From Heterocephalus glaber (taxonomy: Eukaryota > Chordata > Mammalia > Rodentia > Bathyergidae), in contig NW_004624781.1 of assembly GCF_000247695.1 (NCBI RefSeq), positions 11,185,147-11,249,146 of the forward strand: a stretch of 64,000 nt of DNA, read 5' to 3'. The position numbers were made by a program, and so were the translations under genes. The first letter of the stretch is position 1; each line of letters starts with the position of its first letter. Of this stretch, positions 19,750 through 31,269 are shown in pieces. A model generated the notes under the pieces. It saw nothing but the letters and a program-made list of their open reading frames with translations. It had not been told where the DNA came from and did no database searches.

Positions 19750-20810
19750 TCTGCATTCTTTGCTTTCCATTTTGTTTGGGCCATATTTTATAGCTTATTT
19801 TATGATCCATAAACATGGTGACCACAGTCGGTTGAGTATGATGTGAGCTTACTTTGATGGGTTTTCTTTGTGATTCTGCATAGTCTCAAGCACTCTGCAT
19901 GTAATTTGCTAACCAGTGAATTAACTGAAGTGTTCTTTGTGTGCAGAGCATGTGGTGAATTTCATGCACATAGATTACCTGAAGTGTGTCCTTTTGACTG
20001 TGTATTTCCCCGTGACACAAAAAGACAGTGTTTTAGAGATGGTGATAAAGTGACCATTCTTGGCAGGATAAATAGGAGAAGAATATCTTCCAACTCTTGA
20101 TAAGGGAAGGAGAGACTATTGAAAAGAAAATTATGGACGTTATATTTTACATGTAACCATCTGTATGAAATCTTCCGCAGGGGAAGCGTCTCTAACTGAT
20201 TTTCTTGTTCTGCCTTCATCTTCCCACTTCTTTCATCAGATAGAACAGGGCTTAATAGGCCTACCTTTCCCATCTTTCTCTATGCATATACAGGTGCACA
20301 TATGAATGCATACATATATGTGGAAGGATTTTCTCTCTCTATGGAAATAAAATCCATATATATTTTTTTCCACTTAACAGTACATGATGAACATTACTAA
20401 GAGTCAGTAGATAGAATTGTAACCCTCTCCTCCCCCCAGAAATTGCTAAAACAACCTTTAATTTCCTCATACATCCAAATCTAGAAAATACACACAACCA
20501 TATTATAATTCAAGACTTAAAGACAGTGTTACAGGAAATTGATTGCTTGCTAAGTCAAGTGTCGGTTCCAATATGCATCTGAGTTAAAACCAGAGCAAAA
20601 GTATATCCACATTTTGTGTAGTCTAGAAAAAAAAATACTCAAATTGGAGGCATTATCTTTCATGAAGATTGTTAAACTTACATGAAGATGTATAAAATAA
20701 AGGCATCCTTTAGTGAAGATCTGAATAAGAAAATAAATTATGAGGTATAATTTTTAAAAGTATGGTAAATGTTTCAATTTTTTAAAAACTATTGTAATAA
20801 AAAATATACT
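19750..20810. other. Unannotated AT-rich stretch
   Basis: Open frames on both strands near 19870-20273 (76 and 103 aa) have no recognisable motif. No repeat is recognised. Confidence 0.45.
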
Positions 20811-21237
20811 GCCATTAATCCTCTGCAAAATATTTTCTCTTGCTCGAAACACACTTATTCCATTGTTCTTGCCACTTTCTGAAGCAGTTCTGGAAGTCCT
20901 CTTTCATGAGTGTCTTTAGTTGTGCTGTCCTGGCTTTCTCAGTATCCTGAACAGATTCAAAATGTTTACCTTTTTTGGTCATTTTGCCTTTGTGGAAGAG
21001 TGAGAAGTTGAATGGTGCCAGATCTGGTGAATATGGCAGGTGAGGACACGCCGTGATGTTTTCTCCAAGCCCTCCTTTAGTTGGGTGGCACTCGGCAGCA
21101 GCATCCACCGTATTTTTGATAACACCTCATAAAGACCCTCACAAAAGAAGACTTCCAGAACTGCTTCGGAAGTAGCAAGAACAATGGGAAAAGTGTGTGC
21201 AAAGTGAGAGTAAGTATTTTCAGGGGGATGAATGGCA
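20811..21237 (-). mobile_element. Palindromic mariner derivative, copy A
   Basis: The left arm (20811-20925) and the right arm (about 21121-21237) are inverted copies of each other: both contain CCATTGTTCTTGC and GAAGCAGTTCTGGAAGTC in opposite orientations. Between them, on the minus strand, lies the 3' end of a transposase gene. The interior is joined to the second arm near 21113-21120. A similar element with the same kind of junction lies at 33470-33870. Confidence 0.8.
20815..21108 (-). pseudogene. Mariner transposase C-terminal fragment (97 aa frame)
   Basis: The frame reads PYSPDLAPFNFSLF at residues 25-38, the mariner 'YSPDLAPxD' signature, then a basic stretch and a KWQEQWNKC motif near the end, typical of the mariner C-terminus. 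In active mariners the residue after 'YSPDLAPx' is the third acid of the DD34D triad; here it is Asn34, so catalysis would be lost. The first two catalytic Asp residues and the DNA-binding domain are absent. Length is under a third of a normal mariner transposase (about 340 aa). It survives only as part of the palindromic element around it. Confidence 0.8.
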
Positions 21238-21239
21238 AT

Positions 21240-22105
21240 GTGTCTTTTACTCTAATTCATTTTTTAAAATTTTAAACACACCATATATTTTGATCACTCC
21301 TTGTACACTTGTTTCACCAAGTTTGATATTTAGAGTTTCTCTATACATTATAACTCAATTTCAGCTAGCTAGTAGTACTTTACATTAAATATTTTATGTA
21401 ACTGTTTTTCTTATACTTTTCAGTCGCCCAAATATTGCCAAGAGGCTAATAATTTGTAAATAACCTCAGTTTAGTTCCGAAGCTATACATTAAAATGTTG
21501 GTCTTGAAGTAAATACTTGGATGATAATATTTTAAATAAACTTTTTTTAAGATTATAATGAAATATATGTGCATGTATGACTGTCTCATCCAAAATGCTT
21601 GAAAACAGAAGTGTTTTGGGTTTAGTTTTTTTTTAGAATATTTGCATATACATAATAAGATATCTTGGAGCTAGGAACCTAGCTAAACACAAAATTCATT
21701 TATGTTTTATATATACCTTTACACATAGCCTGAAGGCAATTTGATATATTTTTAGCATGCCTGCATTTTGACTGTGACCTCTCACTTGAGGTCACATGTG
21801 GGATTTTTCATTTATGCATGACACTCAAAAAGTTTGGGGTTTGGAGGATTTTAAATTTTGGGATTTGTGATTCTCTGATGTGGATATATGGATATATATA
21901 TTATATATATATATAGAATCAAACAGTTTCATGAGTTTTAAACTATATTTTTCTAATATTTTTGTAATTATTATTTTAGTTTTTGTAAAAAACTTTGGTA
22001 AAGGTGAACCACTATAACACAGATATTACTCATTATTAGAAATAAACGTATAAATAATCAGTTAAATGACACATGTTTAGAGTCTTTGATGGAATTAAAA
22101 GCCAT
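21240..22105. other. AT-rich stretch with TA microsatellite
   Basis: A TATATGGATATATATATTA-type run lies at about 21883-21915. No other structure is recognised. Confidence 0.5.
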
Positions 22106-22109
22106 GACA

Positions 22110-22590
22110 TGGTTGTACCCTTCCTCACCATCCTTAGGAAGCCTGCCCATCTCACTACTCTGACTCATTCTCCTACAGAACCCTAAAACTACTTCAAGTC
22201 CCTTGTGAAACTTACTTTGCTGCCACTCTTCCTTCCCAGCCCTGGTCACATCTTGTCTAGAATCTGTGCTCCCTGTCCTATGGGTCATGCCCTCTGGCTC
22301 ATAGCAGGGTAACGAGTATTTCCAAAAACTTCATTGATTTCTGAATCATCTGAGCAAATGCCAGCCTCTTGCTCCATCTCTGGAATACTTTAACCACAGT
22401 CCCACGGATCCCTGGAACAACCCTTGGAATCAGGAGCCTTCACTTTGCAACCTTCTGATGCTTTGACCCCATTCAACTTTAATCACTGTCCCAATCTTAC
22501 CTTTGCAGCAAATGGTCCTAGGCCAGAGTCATATCTTACATTTTGTTGTCATGTCTCCTCTGTTTCCTTTAACTGAAATGGTTTTCCATT
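22110..22590 (+). repeat. Possible L2-like stretch
   Basis: Pyrimidine-rich text with phrases like 'CATGCCCTCTGGCTC' resembles L2 or L2-like LINE DNA, but no firm landmark is present. Confidence 0.25.
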
Positions 22591-22989
22591 TTTCTTTGAC
22601 TTTGGTGACTTTGACTCAGGTGATGACATAGGCCAGTTATTTCATGAATGGCCCTTCATTTGGAGCTGTCTTATGATTAGGTTCCACTTACGGGATATCA
22701 GGCTACAAAATATCAGGGTTCCTCGAACCTCCTTCTCAGGCCTGTTGCCTTTTCATTGAGGTGAACTCCTGTGTACTCATGCTTTTGTTTGTTTGTGTCT
22801 AGGTGAGTCACAAGTGAACAGCTCAAGCCCAGGCGTCTCCATTGAGCTCTGGAACTATAGAAGAAAGTGCCTCCTAACACCTCCTCCTGAATACCTATGA
22901 CCAAACCAGAACCATTGTCTCCACGGATAGCTTGGCTCTTTATGGAATCCTCTGCCCAAAAAGTGCCCATACCAGGCCTCTTGTTTCAA

Positions 22990-23452
22990 AAACAATTCAG
23001 TATTTTTTTGCCTTCAAATCCAACCCATCTTCGTGTTCTGTGGATCTACCATCTTCAACATCTTTCCAATCGTTCTACTTCTGTCTACCATTGTCACCTC
23101 CTGCTTGACTTGTGCTATTGCAGCCTCTTAGCTAGCCTATACATAAACCTTCTGGCGCCCTCTCTCTCCCTTCATTTCTGTAGCCAGAATGAGATATTGC
23201 ACAGTACAAGTGGGGTTGTATCATGTCTTCCACCATGACTTGCTTGCCTAAGACCCTCCAATGCCCTCCCTTTCTTTGTCCTTAGGATGGATGACTTGGT
23301 AATTTGGAGACCAGCCCCTGTGTGATGCTGCCTCCTGCTTTCTTCCTTTGTTTGATCTCACCCCTGACCTTCCCTGACTTGTTTTCCTATTTTTCCAATT
23401 ACCTTAGGACCTTTGCATCTCAGCTTAACATTTTCCAAGCCATCTTGTGTTT
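22990..23452 (+). repeat. L2 LINE, first segment
   Basis: 'TTGCAGCCTCTTAGCTAGCC', 'GTAGCCAGAATGAGATATTG', 'CTAAGACCCTCCAATGCCC' and 'TTAGGACCTTTGCATCTCAG' occur in the forward L2 order. The element is interrupted at about 23453 by an antisense L1M and continues at about 23930. Confidence 0.7.
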
Positions 23453-23925
23453 TAAATAGCTTTATTGAGACATAATTCACATACCATACAGTTTATCCAT
23501 TTAAGGCACATGACATAGTGGTTTTTAGTATATTCACACAAGTATGTGACCATCACCACTATCTCACTTCTGAATATTTTCATTGTCCACAAAGTAACTC
23601 TATCCCCATTGCTGGTACATCTCTTTTGTACCCACTAGCAGTCACTCTTCAGCTCCTACCCTCACCACCATTATCCCATCTACCTGCCCAACGCACTCAT
23701 CAACTTTGTATCTTTATAGATTCTCTTATTGTGGACATTTTATATAAATAGAGCCATATAATAATGTGGCCTATTATATGTGGCATCTTTCACTTAATAC
23801 AATATTTTGGAAGTTCATTCCTGTGGCGGCATGAATCAGTATTTTGTTCATATTCATGGCTGAATAATATTCCATTACATGGATGTACCACATTTTCCTT
23901 GCCCGTTCTTCACGTCATAGACATT
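23453..23925 (-). mobile_element. L1M 3'-end fragment inserted in L2
   Basis: 'AGCTTTATTGAGACATAATT', 'TGTGACCATCACCACTATC' and 'GCTGAATAATATTCCATTAC' are landmarks of an old L1M read in reverse. It separates two L2 pieces that are collinear, so it inserted after the L2. Confidence 0.85.
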
Positions 23926-23929
23926 TGGA

Positions 23930-24270
23930 CCAACCTTCAAATCCTGACCCAAGCATCCTTTCCCTAGGCAGCTTCCCTGACCTGCCCAGTGAGGCCAGAG
24001 GCTGCCAGATGGGGTTTCATTCCTCTCTCTCTCTTTCCCTTTCCTAGCCCCCCTCTCTCCCATCCCCCCTCCCCCTCTCCCTTTCCTTCCCCCACTTCCC
24101 CCACTTTGAAGCATGACTCTTGGTCTAGTTTAATGCTGGTCTTTCCCATCCGACTATAAAATAGAGCATGCAGGGACCATATCTGTTCTGAGTTACCATA
24201 GTATCCCAACACCTAATACAGAGCCCTGAACACAGTAGGACTCTTTACATATTTTTTAATTAATTCATCC
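23930..24270 (+). repeat. L2 LINE, second segment, with expanded pyrimidine tract
   Basis: 'GGCAGCTTCCCTGACCTGCC' resumes L2 at the expected point and 'GAGCCCTGAACACAGTAGGA' near 24220 is the L2 3' end. In between, 24017-24105 is almost purely C and T and may be a local expansion able to form triplex or quadruplex DNA. Confidence 0.7.
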
Positions 24271-24721
24271 TAATTCAATTGATTAAAGCAGGTTGGATAT
24301 AGGAGGCCTTGATCTGAATGTCCTTGGCATAATGCCCATCATGCTGTATATTGAGAGGGAACTGCAGAGATGCCTTTATTACTACTCTTTACTCAAATGT
24401 ATTTCCAAATCAAATTCAGCATTTTTTATATTTATTTGAATTAAAATGAACAAATGGGAAAGTAACTATAAGAGGCAAAATCAGAGAAACATCCTAAAGT
24501 TAATATATCACACACCAGACACAAATCTGTAAAGGTCTAAGTTGTCAGATGTGAAGACAAATGAGATACCTCTGGCAAGTTCATCAGTATTTGGAAAGAA
24601 AACATTTTTTAACTCATTTCTGCTTTGTCATTAAAGTGTAGGGAATAATTTATAGTAGAGACATCTTTGTTTTAAACAAGTGGCTTGCTTTAATGAAGTA
24701 GTTCCCCTTCCTGTAAAGTTT

Positions 24722-24806
24722 ACTGCAGGCTAGGTGCTGTGCTGTGAGCTTTGGGCTTGGGAGATCATTTGGGTCTGCTATCTATTTGTGAGTCAGGTAT
24801 TACCTG
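24722..24806 (-). repeat. MIR, first part (split by LTR)
   Basis: 'GCTAGGTGCTGTGCTGTGAG' and 'GTGAGTCAGGTATTACCTG' follow the reverse MIR. The second part is at 25134-25235. Confidence 0.6.
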
Positions 24807-25128
24807 TGTATCAGTCAGCTTTCTGTTGCTGGGACCAAATAACAGACGCCTGCAGCTGAAAGGAGGAGAAGTTTATTGTGGCTCACAGTTTCTGAGGTTT
24901 GAGTCCATGGTCAGCTGGCTCCAAAGGCGGAACATCATTGCGGGGAAGGTTGTGGCAGAGGAAAGCTGTGGACCTCATGACATCTGGGCAGCAGAGTGAG
25001 CAAGGATGAGACAGAGAAGAAGGGGCCAAGAAATGACTCCATGACCCACCTTGACACTCCCATAATTGTGCTTTACTAATATCCTATCCTCAAGCCAATG
25101 AAGTCCACAGTCAAGATTTACCGTCACA
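24807..25128 (-). mobile_element. Solo MaLR-type LTR, antisense, 5-bp duplication ACCTG
   Basis: A 322-bp LTR with TG...CA ends, read in reverse; it contains 'GGAGAAGTTTATTGTGGCTC', the complement of the LTR polyadenylation end. ACCTG flanks it at 24802-24806 and 25129-25133, the 5-bp duplication typical of ERVL/MaLR integration. A MIR is cleanly split by it. No internal retroviral sequence is present, so it is a solo LTR left by recombination. Confidence 0.85.
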
Positions 25129-25133
25129 ACCTG

Positions 25134-25235
25134 TTAACATTTTGCAGATGAGTACCTGAGGCTTTGAGAGAAAAGGTAACATGGCCTTTGTTCCATAGTT
25201 TTTCTAACTCCAGATCATATTAACTACCACTGTTT
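25134..25235 (-). repeat. MIR, second part
   Basis: 'TTTTGCAGATGAGTACCTGA' and 'GTAACATGGCCTTTGTTCC' continue the MIR that starts at 24722. Confidence 0.6.
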
Positions 25236-25277
25236 TAGTTACAGTCTGTTCACTTTGGCAAATCTCGAGTCTCCTTT

Positions 25278-25671
25278 TGTTATGGTTTTCATCTAGATGT
25301 ACCCCAGAGCCTCATATGCTCATAGTTGGGGCTGCTGGGAGGTGATTGGATCATGGGGCTGTGATACTCTTCAGTGGATTAGTTTAAAGTTAAATGTGAT
25401 GTTTGGAGGAGGTGGACACTGAGGACATGGCCTGGAGGGGTCTATCTCCCTCCCTCCTCCCTTGATCTCTCTCTCTCTCTCTCTCTCTTCTTTCCACTGC
25501 CACTCCATGAACTGTTTCTCCTCTGTGACTTCCCTCTGCCATGCTGCCTTGCCTTAGAACCAACCAGCTATGGTCTGAAACCTCTACAAACTGAGCCAAA
25601 ATAAACCTCTCCTCCTTTAAGGTGTAGGTGTCAGGTATAGTGTCACCGTGATGAGAAAAGTAACTAAGATA
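25278..25671 (+). mobile_element. Solo MaLR-type LTR, sense, 5-bp duplication CCTTT
   Basis: Starts TGTTATGGTTTTCATC and ends near AACTAAGATA (terminal CA decayed to TA). CCTTT flanks it at 25273-25277 and 25672-25676. It contains a CT microsatellite (25466-25488) and the motif CCAAAATAAACCTCTCCTCC with an AATAAA polyadenylation signal. A 69-aa minus-strand frame inside is an artefact of the CT run. No internal retroviral part remains. Confidence 0.85.
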
Positions 25672-25789
25672 CCTTTTAACTGGAAAGTTTTTAAAAGTAG
25701 ATTAAAAGTAGAAAAATGCTATTGAGGATGCCTGAATTGAAGAAAAAAAAAACCTCCACGTTTTAATAGGACAGAGGAAATAATAGCCT

Positions 25790-25985
25790 AGGCTCGGGGG
25801 CTAGATGGACCCGTGTTCTAGATGGGTCTAGATTTTACTTTTTATTAATTGAGCATGATACTTATTTCACTCATTTTCTAATTTTAAAAATAGGTATAAT
25901 TGTATCAATGTCAGTAGTGTATAATTAGTGATCAAATGAAACAAAACAAAGTCCGAAGCTAACACCTGATGTAGAATAGGTACAA
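25790..25985 (+). repeat. MIR fragment
   Basis: 'TTTCACTCATTTTCTAATTT' then 'AAATAGGTATAATTGTATC' and 'CTAACACCTGATGTAGAATA' follow the forward MIR 3' half. Confidence 0.5.
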
Positions 25986-25999
25986 AAAATAAAATAAAA

Positions 26000-27035
26000 A
26001 GCCACCTCCCCTTTAATTTCTTGTACTTCTTCTGTGTTTACATGCACAGGAATGGTTTCAATATAAAGTTTTGGCTACCCCTCCCAATTGCCACTCTTTC
26101 AGGTTAATACAAGAAAATAAGTCCTGAAAAGTTAAAATGTTCATTAAAAATAGAAACTCATACTCTTACCTTAACTATGCTTCTCTTCATTTCAGCGAAC
26201 ATCAAGTCATCCAATACTGTCAGAGCACAGAAATGGATATTAATGAACAGTAGTGGACCCTTGCCCACATAGGACTCCTCTTGCAATAGAAGAGACAAAT
26301 GGGCTTTTACTCTTCCATCAAATATAGCTCACTTATTAGAATAAATGCCATTGAAGTTGCACGGAGAAATTCAACAACCTCTTTTGCAGGGCAGAGGTTT
26401 CTGAGCTCCCTTCTAATGCAGCCAAAACTCCTGGACCTCTGGGAACCAATAAAAAAAACCTCACTTCCCACTACATTGTAATTTCCAGGGAGAGAAAATT
26501 CAGCCCATTCTGTGGGGTCAGATGTCCTGTTAGGTGTTGAAGGCATTGTTCTGATGTGTCACCTACAACTTCTCCAAGAACAAAAGGACATCCACCATGG
26601 GCGCTTCCTGTGTCTAGATATCAAGAGCTTAGGATGAGAATAGACTACAGATACCTTGGATCAGTGCCCCCTGGAATAGTGTAATTCTATTGATAAGCAT
26701 TTCTCATTACTTTGTGGTGAAACAGAACTTGGAGGCCAGCAAGTGGCTAATTTCATTGTTTATGAGAGGCAAGCATACTAAACATGACACAAACCAACCG
26801 AAATAGTGGGTAGAATAGTGTCAAATATAGGGGGACAAGTAGAAAGAGAGGTGAATATACTAGATTTCCTTAGAAGTCTCTTTGTTCTTGAATATCCAAA
26901 TAAAAGTTTGAACACATTTTTGTGATTCCTTTGTATAGAAAGCTAGCAGAATGGCTACCGTTGTAATTCTGCTGCTTGCAGCAATTCAGCAGCAGCCAAC
27001 ATCCTGAAATAGCAGATACACAATGCAGCATATGC
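26000..27035. other. Unannotated stretch
   Basis: Unique AT-rich sequence with no recognised repeat or gene. Small open frames on both strands have no motif. Confidence 0.45.
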
Positions 27036-27039
27036 TTTG

Positions 27040-27490
27040 GTGAATCTAATAATCTCATGAACTCCTTCACTGCTGGGTTAGTAATCCACATAGCTTGAAT
27101 GGTGAACTTTATAAAATCCGGAGCCTTTACGAATCAGAAGGGAAAAAACAAAACTGGACAGTTTTCACAATGATGGATGACTTGCTGGCGAGTAAAATTA
27201 AATGGTTGATAATAATTGTGGTAGCTCACAAAGACTGATGTTATTTACAAAAGCTCCATTTTGCATGTAATCAGATGTCTATTCCCATGAGCTGGGTCAT
27301 AATTCATATTCCACTTTAATGTTCATGGAAAATGTGCTTCTCTCGGTGTATGTATTATTTTTAGGATGTTATGTTTCCTTGGTGCATACACAATGAGCCT
27401 GAAATCCTTTAGGAATGTGTTTAATTTGAAAGTTTTATCCTCTGGCTCTAGTTAATTCAAATACACAGCTAGAACATTACTGTAGGCCCC
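27040..27490. promoter_or_regulatory. Candidate conserved noncoding block
   Basis: Repeat-free, balanced AT-rich DNA with TTAATTTGAAAG, GTTAATTCAAATAC, CATGTAATCAGATG and 'AAATTAAATGGTTGATAA' style homeodomain-like sites. It has stops in every frame. The enhancer reading is inference only. Confidence 0.25.
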
Positions 27491-27891
27491 AAAAGAATGT
27501 GGGCCTGGCGAATCGTGTGCACAAAGGATACCCCACCCATGCCACTGATGCTTGCTTGCCAAAAGGTAACAAGGAGGACTTTCTCTTTCCAAACGTTTTC
27601 CTCATTTAATTTTCTACACTCTGTCTTGACTTTAATAAACTTGATTCACACTAGACCAGATTCTTCTGCTTTTAAATGAAGAACTATTTCTGGTGGCTCT
27701 TTTGAATTGAAATGCTTCACCTAGGGACCTTTTATACACCCTTGTCTTTACCTTATAACTCCAGGATGTCCTGTGTTCCTCGCATGTTGTTCTCTACTTT
27801 TGGTCACAAAGGCCATGTGAGATGCACTTTCCTCTATAGAAGTAGGGAAAGGTCTGACAGTGCATGGTATGGACTCAAGATCAGTAGCTAT

Positions 27892-28036
27892 CGGAGAGGA
27901 GCAGGGTCTGTCCGAGGCCCCGGAGGAAGGGGCTCCTGAAGGGTGTCAGTGAAGTACCAACCGACGGGGCCTGGGAACTGGGCCGAGCGGCCTGTCAAGG
28001 AACCAGTGCCTCTGGCTGCTGACAGGCCTTCCGGGA
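27892..28036. promoter_or_regulatory. Small CpG-enriched patch
   Basis: I count eight CpG dinucleotides in about 145 bp (TATCGG, TCCGAG, CCCGGA, ACCGACGG, GCCGAGCGG, TCCGGG), unusual for the surrounding DNA. It could be a minor promoter, a remnant CpG island or a decayed CpG-rich repeat. No transcript is recognised. Confidence 0.3.
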
Positions 28037-28079
28037 GGACATTTTCAGAGGCCTTGTGATAATGAGCCTTACACATTCA

Positions 28080-29860
28080 CAGAGATGTATTTTATGATTT
28101 GAGAAGTCTGGGGAGGAATTAAGTCTTGTCCTCGTATATACGGTTGTGCCAGGAGAATGACTAGAATATTCCAGAACACCCTGGAAGCTGACATAGGTTT
28201 GTTGTTTTATTCGTGACAGGACTTTGGAATCAGAGATATGAATCTATATCCTGGATGCTTGATTCATTAGATTTATAGCCTGGGCCTGGACTGAGTCTTG
28301 TGGAGATCTTAAAATACAAAAAAGATGGAATGCCTTTGACTCATCCCCAGCCATATAATACATATACAAACAAAACAGCTAAACAAACAAATTTCTGCTT
28401 TTCCCCCAGATGAATACTACTGTATGATTTTTTAAAATACCAACTTATTTCCCCCTGCTCTGCTGTATGCTTGGCATAGGGTTTGTGTGGAAACTACCCC
28501 ATGGGGGTACCATTTCTGTTTCCTGGGGGTTGTGTTAAGGAACCATACTAAGGAACCATAAGTATGCCATGAACCTCATACAGTCCCAGGCAAGTCACCA
28601 GCTCCCAACATTGGTGGACTTTTTGGTGTGACTCGTTACTCTAGAGACTTCTTGGAGGTGGGGCCATAATATATATGTCTCACACCCAGGTGATTCTGAA
28701 CTACCAGTGGTACATGCGGCATAGTACTATCCCATCAGGTGCTTATAAGCCACCCAGTGAGACAGTCATGCATATGCCAACTATGGTTCAAGCCAGCGGG
28801 AAGGTGGTCATAATTTGCTAGTGCATTGTAATGCACTTGTAGTGCATTCTGAATTGAAGTTGCTAAAAATAAATGAGAGAGTATCATGGCTGTATGTATC
28901 ATTGTACACAAACTGGAGTCTCACTTTTTCTTGAGCCACTGGGAGTTACCTACTGCTGCAGGCGGTGTGATGAGCTCCCTCATCCTATGCAAAATCATGA
29001 AGAAGGAGGAGTTAGTCTTGGGATTACAGTGGATAAAGGTGCATCTTTCATAGAGTTGTTCATTTTGATGTCTGCCCCAAGGGGACCCCTCATTTGCTTA
29101 GATGGAAGTATCCAAGCCTCCTAACTGGAGTGGCAGGCTCACTGTCTTAGAGGGTTGTGACTAATCCTGAGGGTGTCCACCTGCCCACAGTCTGTTCTTC
29201 TTAACTCTTCAACATCAATTCCCACCAGAAGGACTGCTCCCTCTCCACTGCTCTTTCCCAAAGAACCAAAGTCAGTGTTGCAAACTTGAACTTAGTTATG
29301 CTCAACAAGTCAGTTTCTCCTATCCTTGTCTAGACAGCAGAACCTCAAACATGGGATAGGATGGAATTAACCAGTTAACTAGCAGGCATTCTGTTTAAAC
29401 CTGTATATTCTTTGCCATGAGGCATCTACAGTGGTGTAAAACATGTTCTATCACACAGGGCTCTGAACATGACCCTGTCTCCCAATTCTTAGTGCTGAAC
29501 CCTATTCATTTCATTTTGGTTTTTGTTCACTTCATTCTTAAGGCCTTGTGAAGTGTGTTGAACTCTAACTGTGTTGTGTGTTTATGCATTTCCAAGTCTG
29601 TAGCAGTTGTCACATCAACACAACGTATGTCTGTGTGGGCACCATGGACAGTTCTGGCCTGAAAATAAAAATGACACCTTGAAATTTGAGCTCTGTTTAT
29701 AAAGGCAATGGGAAAATGAAATACCCATCAGATCAAGCCCAGAGGCTGCATACACAGTCCAAACTTCTCTCCCTACAGGGTCTCAGCAAATAACACAATT
29801 GCCACACACAGTTCCATTCATACACCTTAGCCAACACACATTAGTGAATATATATATTAC
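28080..29860. other. Unannotated stretch
   Basis: Weak hAT-like phrases occur near 28690-28720 (CCAGGTGATTCTGAACTACC). A small inverted repeat AGTGCATT-GT-AATGCACT lies at 28820-28837. No gene is recognised. Confidence 0.4.
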
Positions 29861-29864
29861 TTAA

Positions 29865-30060
29865 TGGCTGCTGAAATTTTGAGCCTTTTTGTGTCAAGCA
29901 TTTTACATGCATTAGCTCACTTGGTGGTTCCCATCACCCTGTAGGGTAATTCTGATTGTTGTCAGGACCTTACAGATAGGGAAATGGAGGCAGCAGAGTG
30001 GTGAAGTAAGCTATGCCAAGTCATAGAGCCCACAAGTGGTTGACCTGGTATGTGACTATA
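29865..30060 (-). repeat. MIR
   Basis: 'GTGTCAAGCATTTTACATGC', 'TTACAGATAGGGAAATGGAG' and 'GCCAAGTCATAGAGCCCAC' follow the reverse MIR order. Confidence 0.7.
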
Positions 30061-30574
30061 GTTGATCTGGTGCAGAGCCCATACCTTTCCCAGATGCCAC
30101 CTCACGGTCTTTTGTCTGAGCAGATCCAACCCACTCTCTCAGGTCAGCCCTGAACTGCGGGACCAAGGTCACTTCCCTGAACAGAGCACTACATGAGGCA
30201 CACCAGGCTTGCTCACACTGTGCGTGTACAGCCTCTGACTGAACCATCCTACCACACTAGGCACAGATGATGTGATGTGTGTGTCCTCAAGAGCTTCCCT
30301 GTGGGAGAAACCACAAGTTGCACGTCCACACGTCCTGATTGGTCCAGGAGAGTATTTTCCCAGTATAATGATGAAGCATGCTTCTGGTTACCTCGGGCAC
30401 ACCCTTCCTTGGCTGATATGGTTGCCCCAGCCTCAGAGATGCAGCAGAGAGATGTAAAGAAGGAAAAGAGGTTTCTGCACAGGGGACTGCACGCACCATG
30501 GTCTTCATGCTCATGGAAGAGGTTGAGATTAGTCGTCATTGTGAGACAGGTGTGAATTGTGGCCAGGGGTGGTG

Positions 30575-30760
30575 GATGCAGAGTCAAGCTGCTTGGGTTT
30601 GGATCCCTTTCAGCCTCACTGTCCTCCCCTGGGAGGTCAGGGTATCAAGACTCTAACCTCAGGGTGACTGTGAAGATGAAGAGTCAGGACCCGGATAGCA
30701 GGTCAAGTACCTAGTCCCCTGTAGCATGCATTTCCTAAATGTTAGCTGTCTTTATTTAAA
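30575..30760 (+). repeat. MIR
   Basis: 'AAGCTGCTTGGGTTTGGATC', 'AACCTCAGGGTGACTGTGAA' and 'CCTAAATGTTAGCTGTC' follow the forward MIR order. Confidence 0.5.
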
Positions 30761-30829
30761 CAGACACAGACTTAAGAAAGGACATCCCAAGTGTAGGCAG
30801 AGATATCTCCAATATAGTCAGAGAACTGG

Positions 30830-31260
30830 AATGGTTGGTTACTCAAAATTCACAGCACCTCCCTTCTCCCTTGCAGGCTCCTGCTGTAGAGTCTAAAAAA
30901 TACCAGTCACTTTCCCAGACTCCCTTGCATCCATCTGACCTGGTTATGGCCAATGGACAAGGGAGGAGTCCCTGGGGAAGGACCTACAAGTACCATCAGC
31001 TCCCAGTTTCAGACCTGGGATGCAGGTATAGGTGTGATACTTGGAGTAACCGCTGCTGTCCTTTCTCTACTTCAAGAGGAAGACCAAGAGCATTACCATC
31101 CATGACTTGGAGCTCTGACCAGGAATAACCACTGAGGAAGTGTACAAAGCCATCTGTCTCCGGAGGTCATGTTATGTTCAACAGACAGACAAATAAATGC
31201 TTAGGTGTTCAGAGTACTACCAGTTGAGTTTCTGATGTTTACTACTAGCTTCATCATAAC
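30830..31260 (+). mobile_element. Possible LTR (MLT/MaLR or related)
   Basis: 'TTTCCCAGACTCCCTTGCAT' and 'GGTTATGGCCAATGGACAAG' resemble a group of mammalian LTRs, and an ACAAATAAATGC block near 31190 could be its polyadenylation signal. Clear ends and a duplication are not visible. The 97-aa frame inside (30835-31128) is not a known protein. Confidence 0.35.
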
Positions 31261-31269
31261 TGAGAGGCA

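Noticed and set aside
25278..25671. Complete endogenous retrovirus between the LTRs at 24807 and 25278
   Set aside because: The two LTRs are in opposite orientations, have different target duplications and only about 150 bp between them, with no internal gene sequence.
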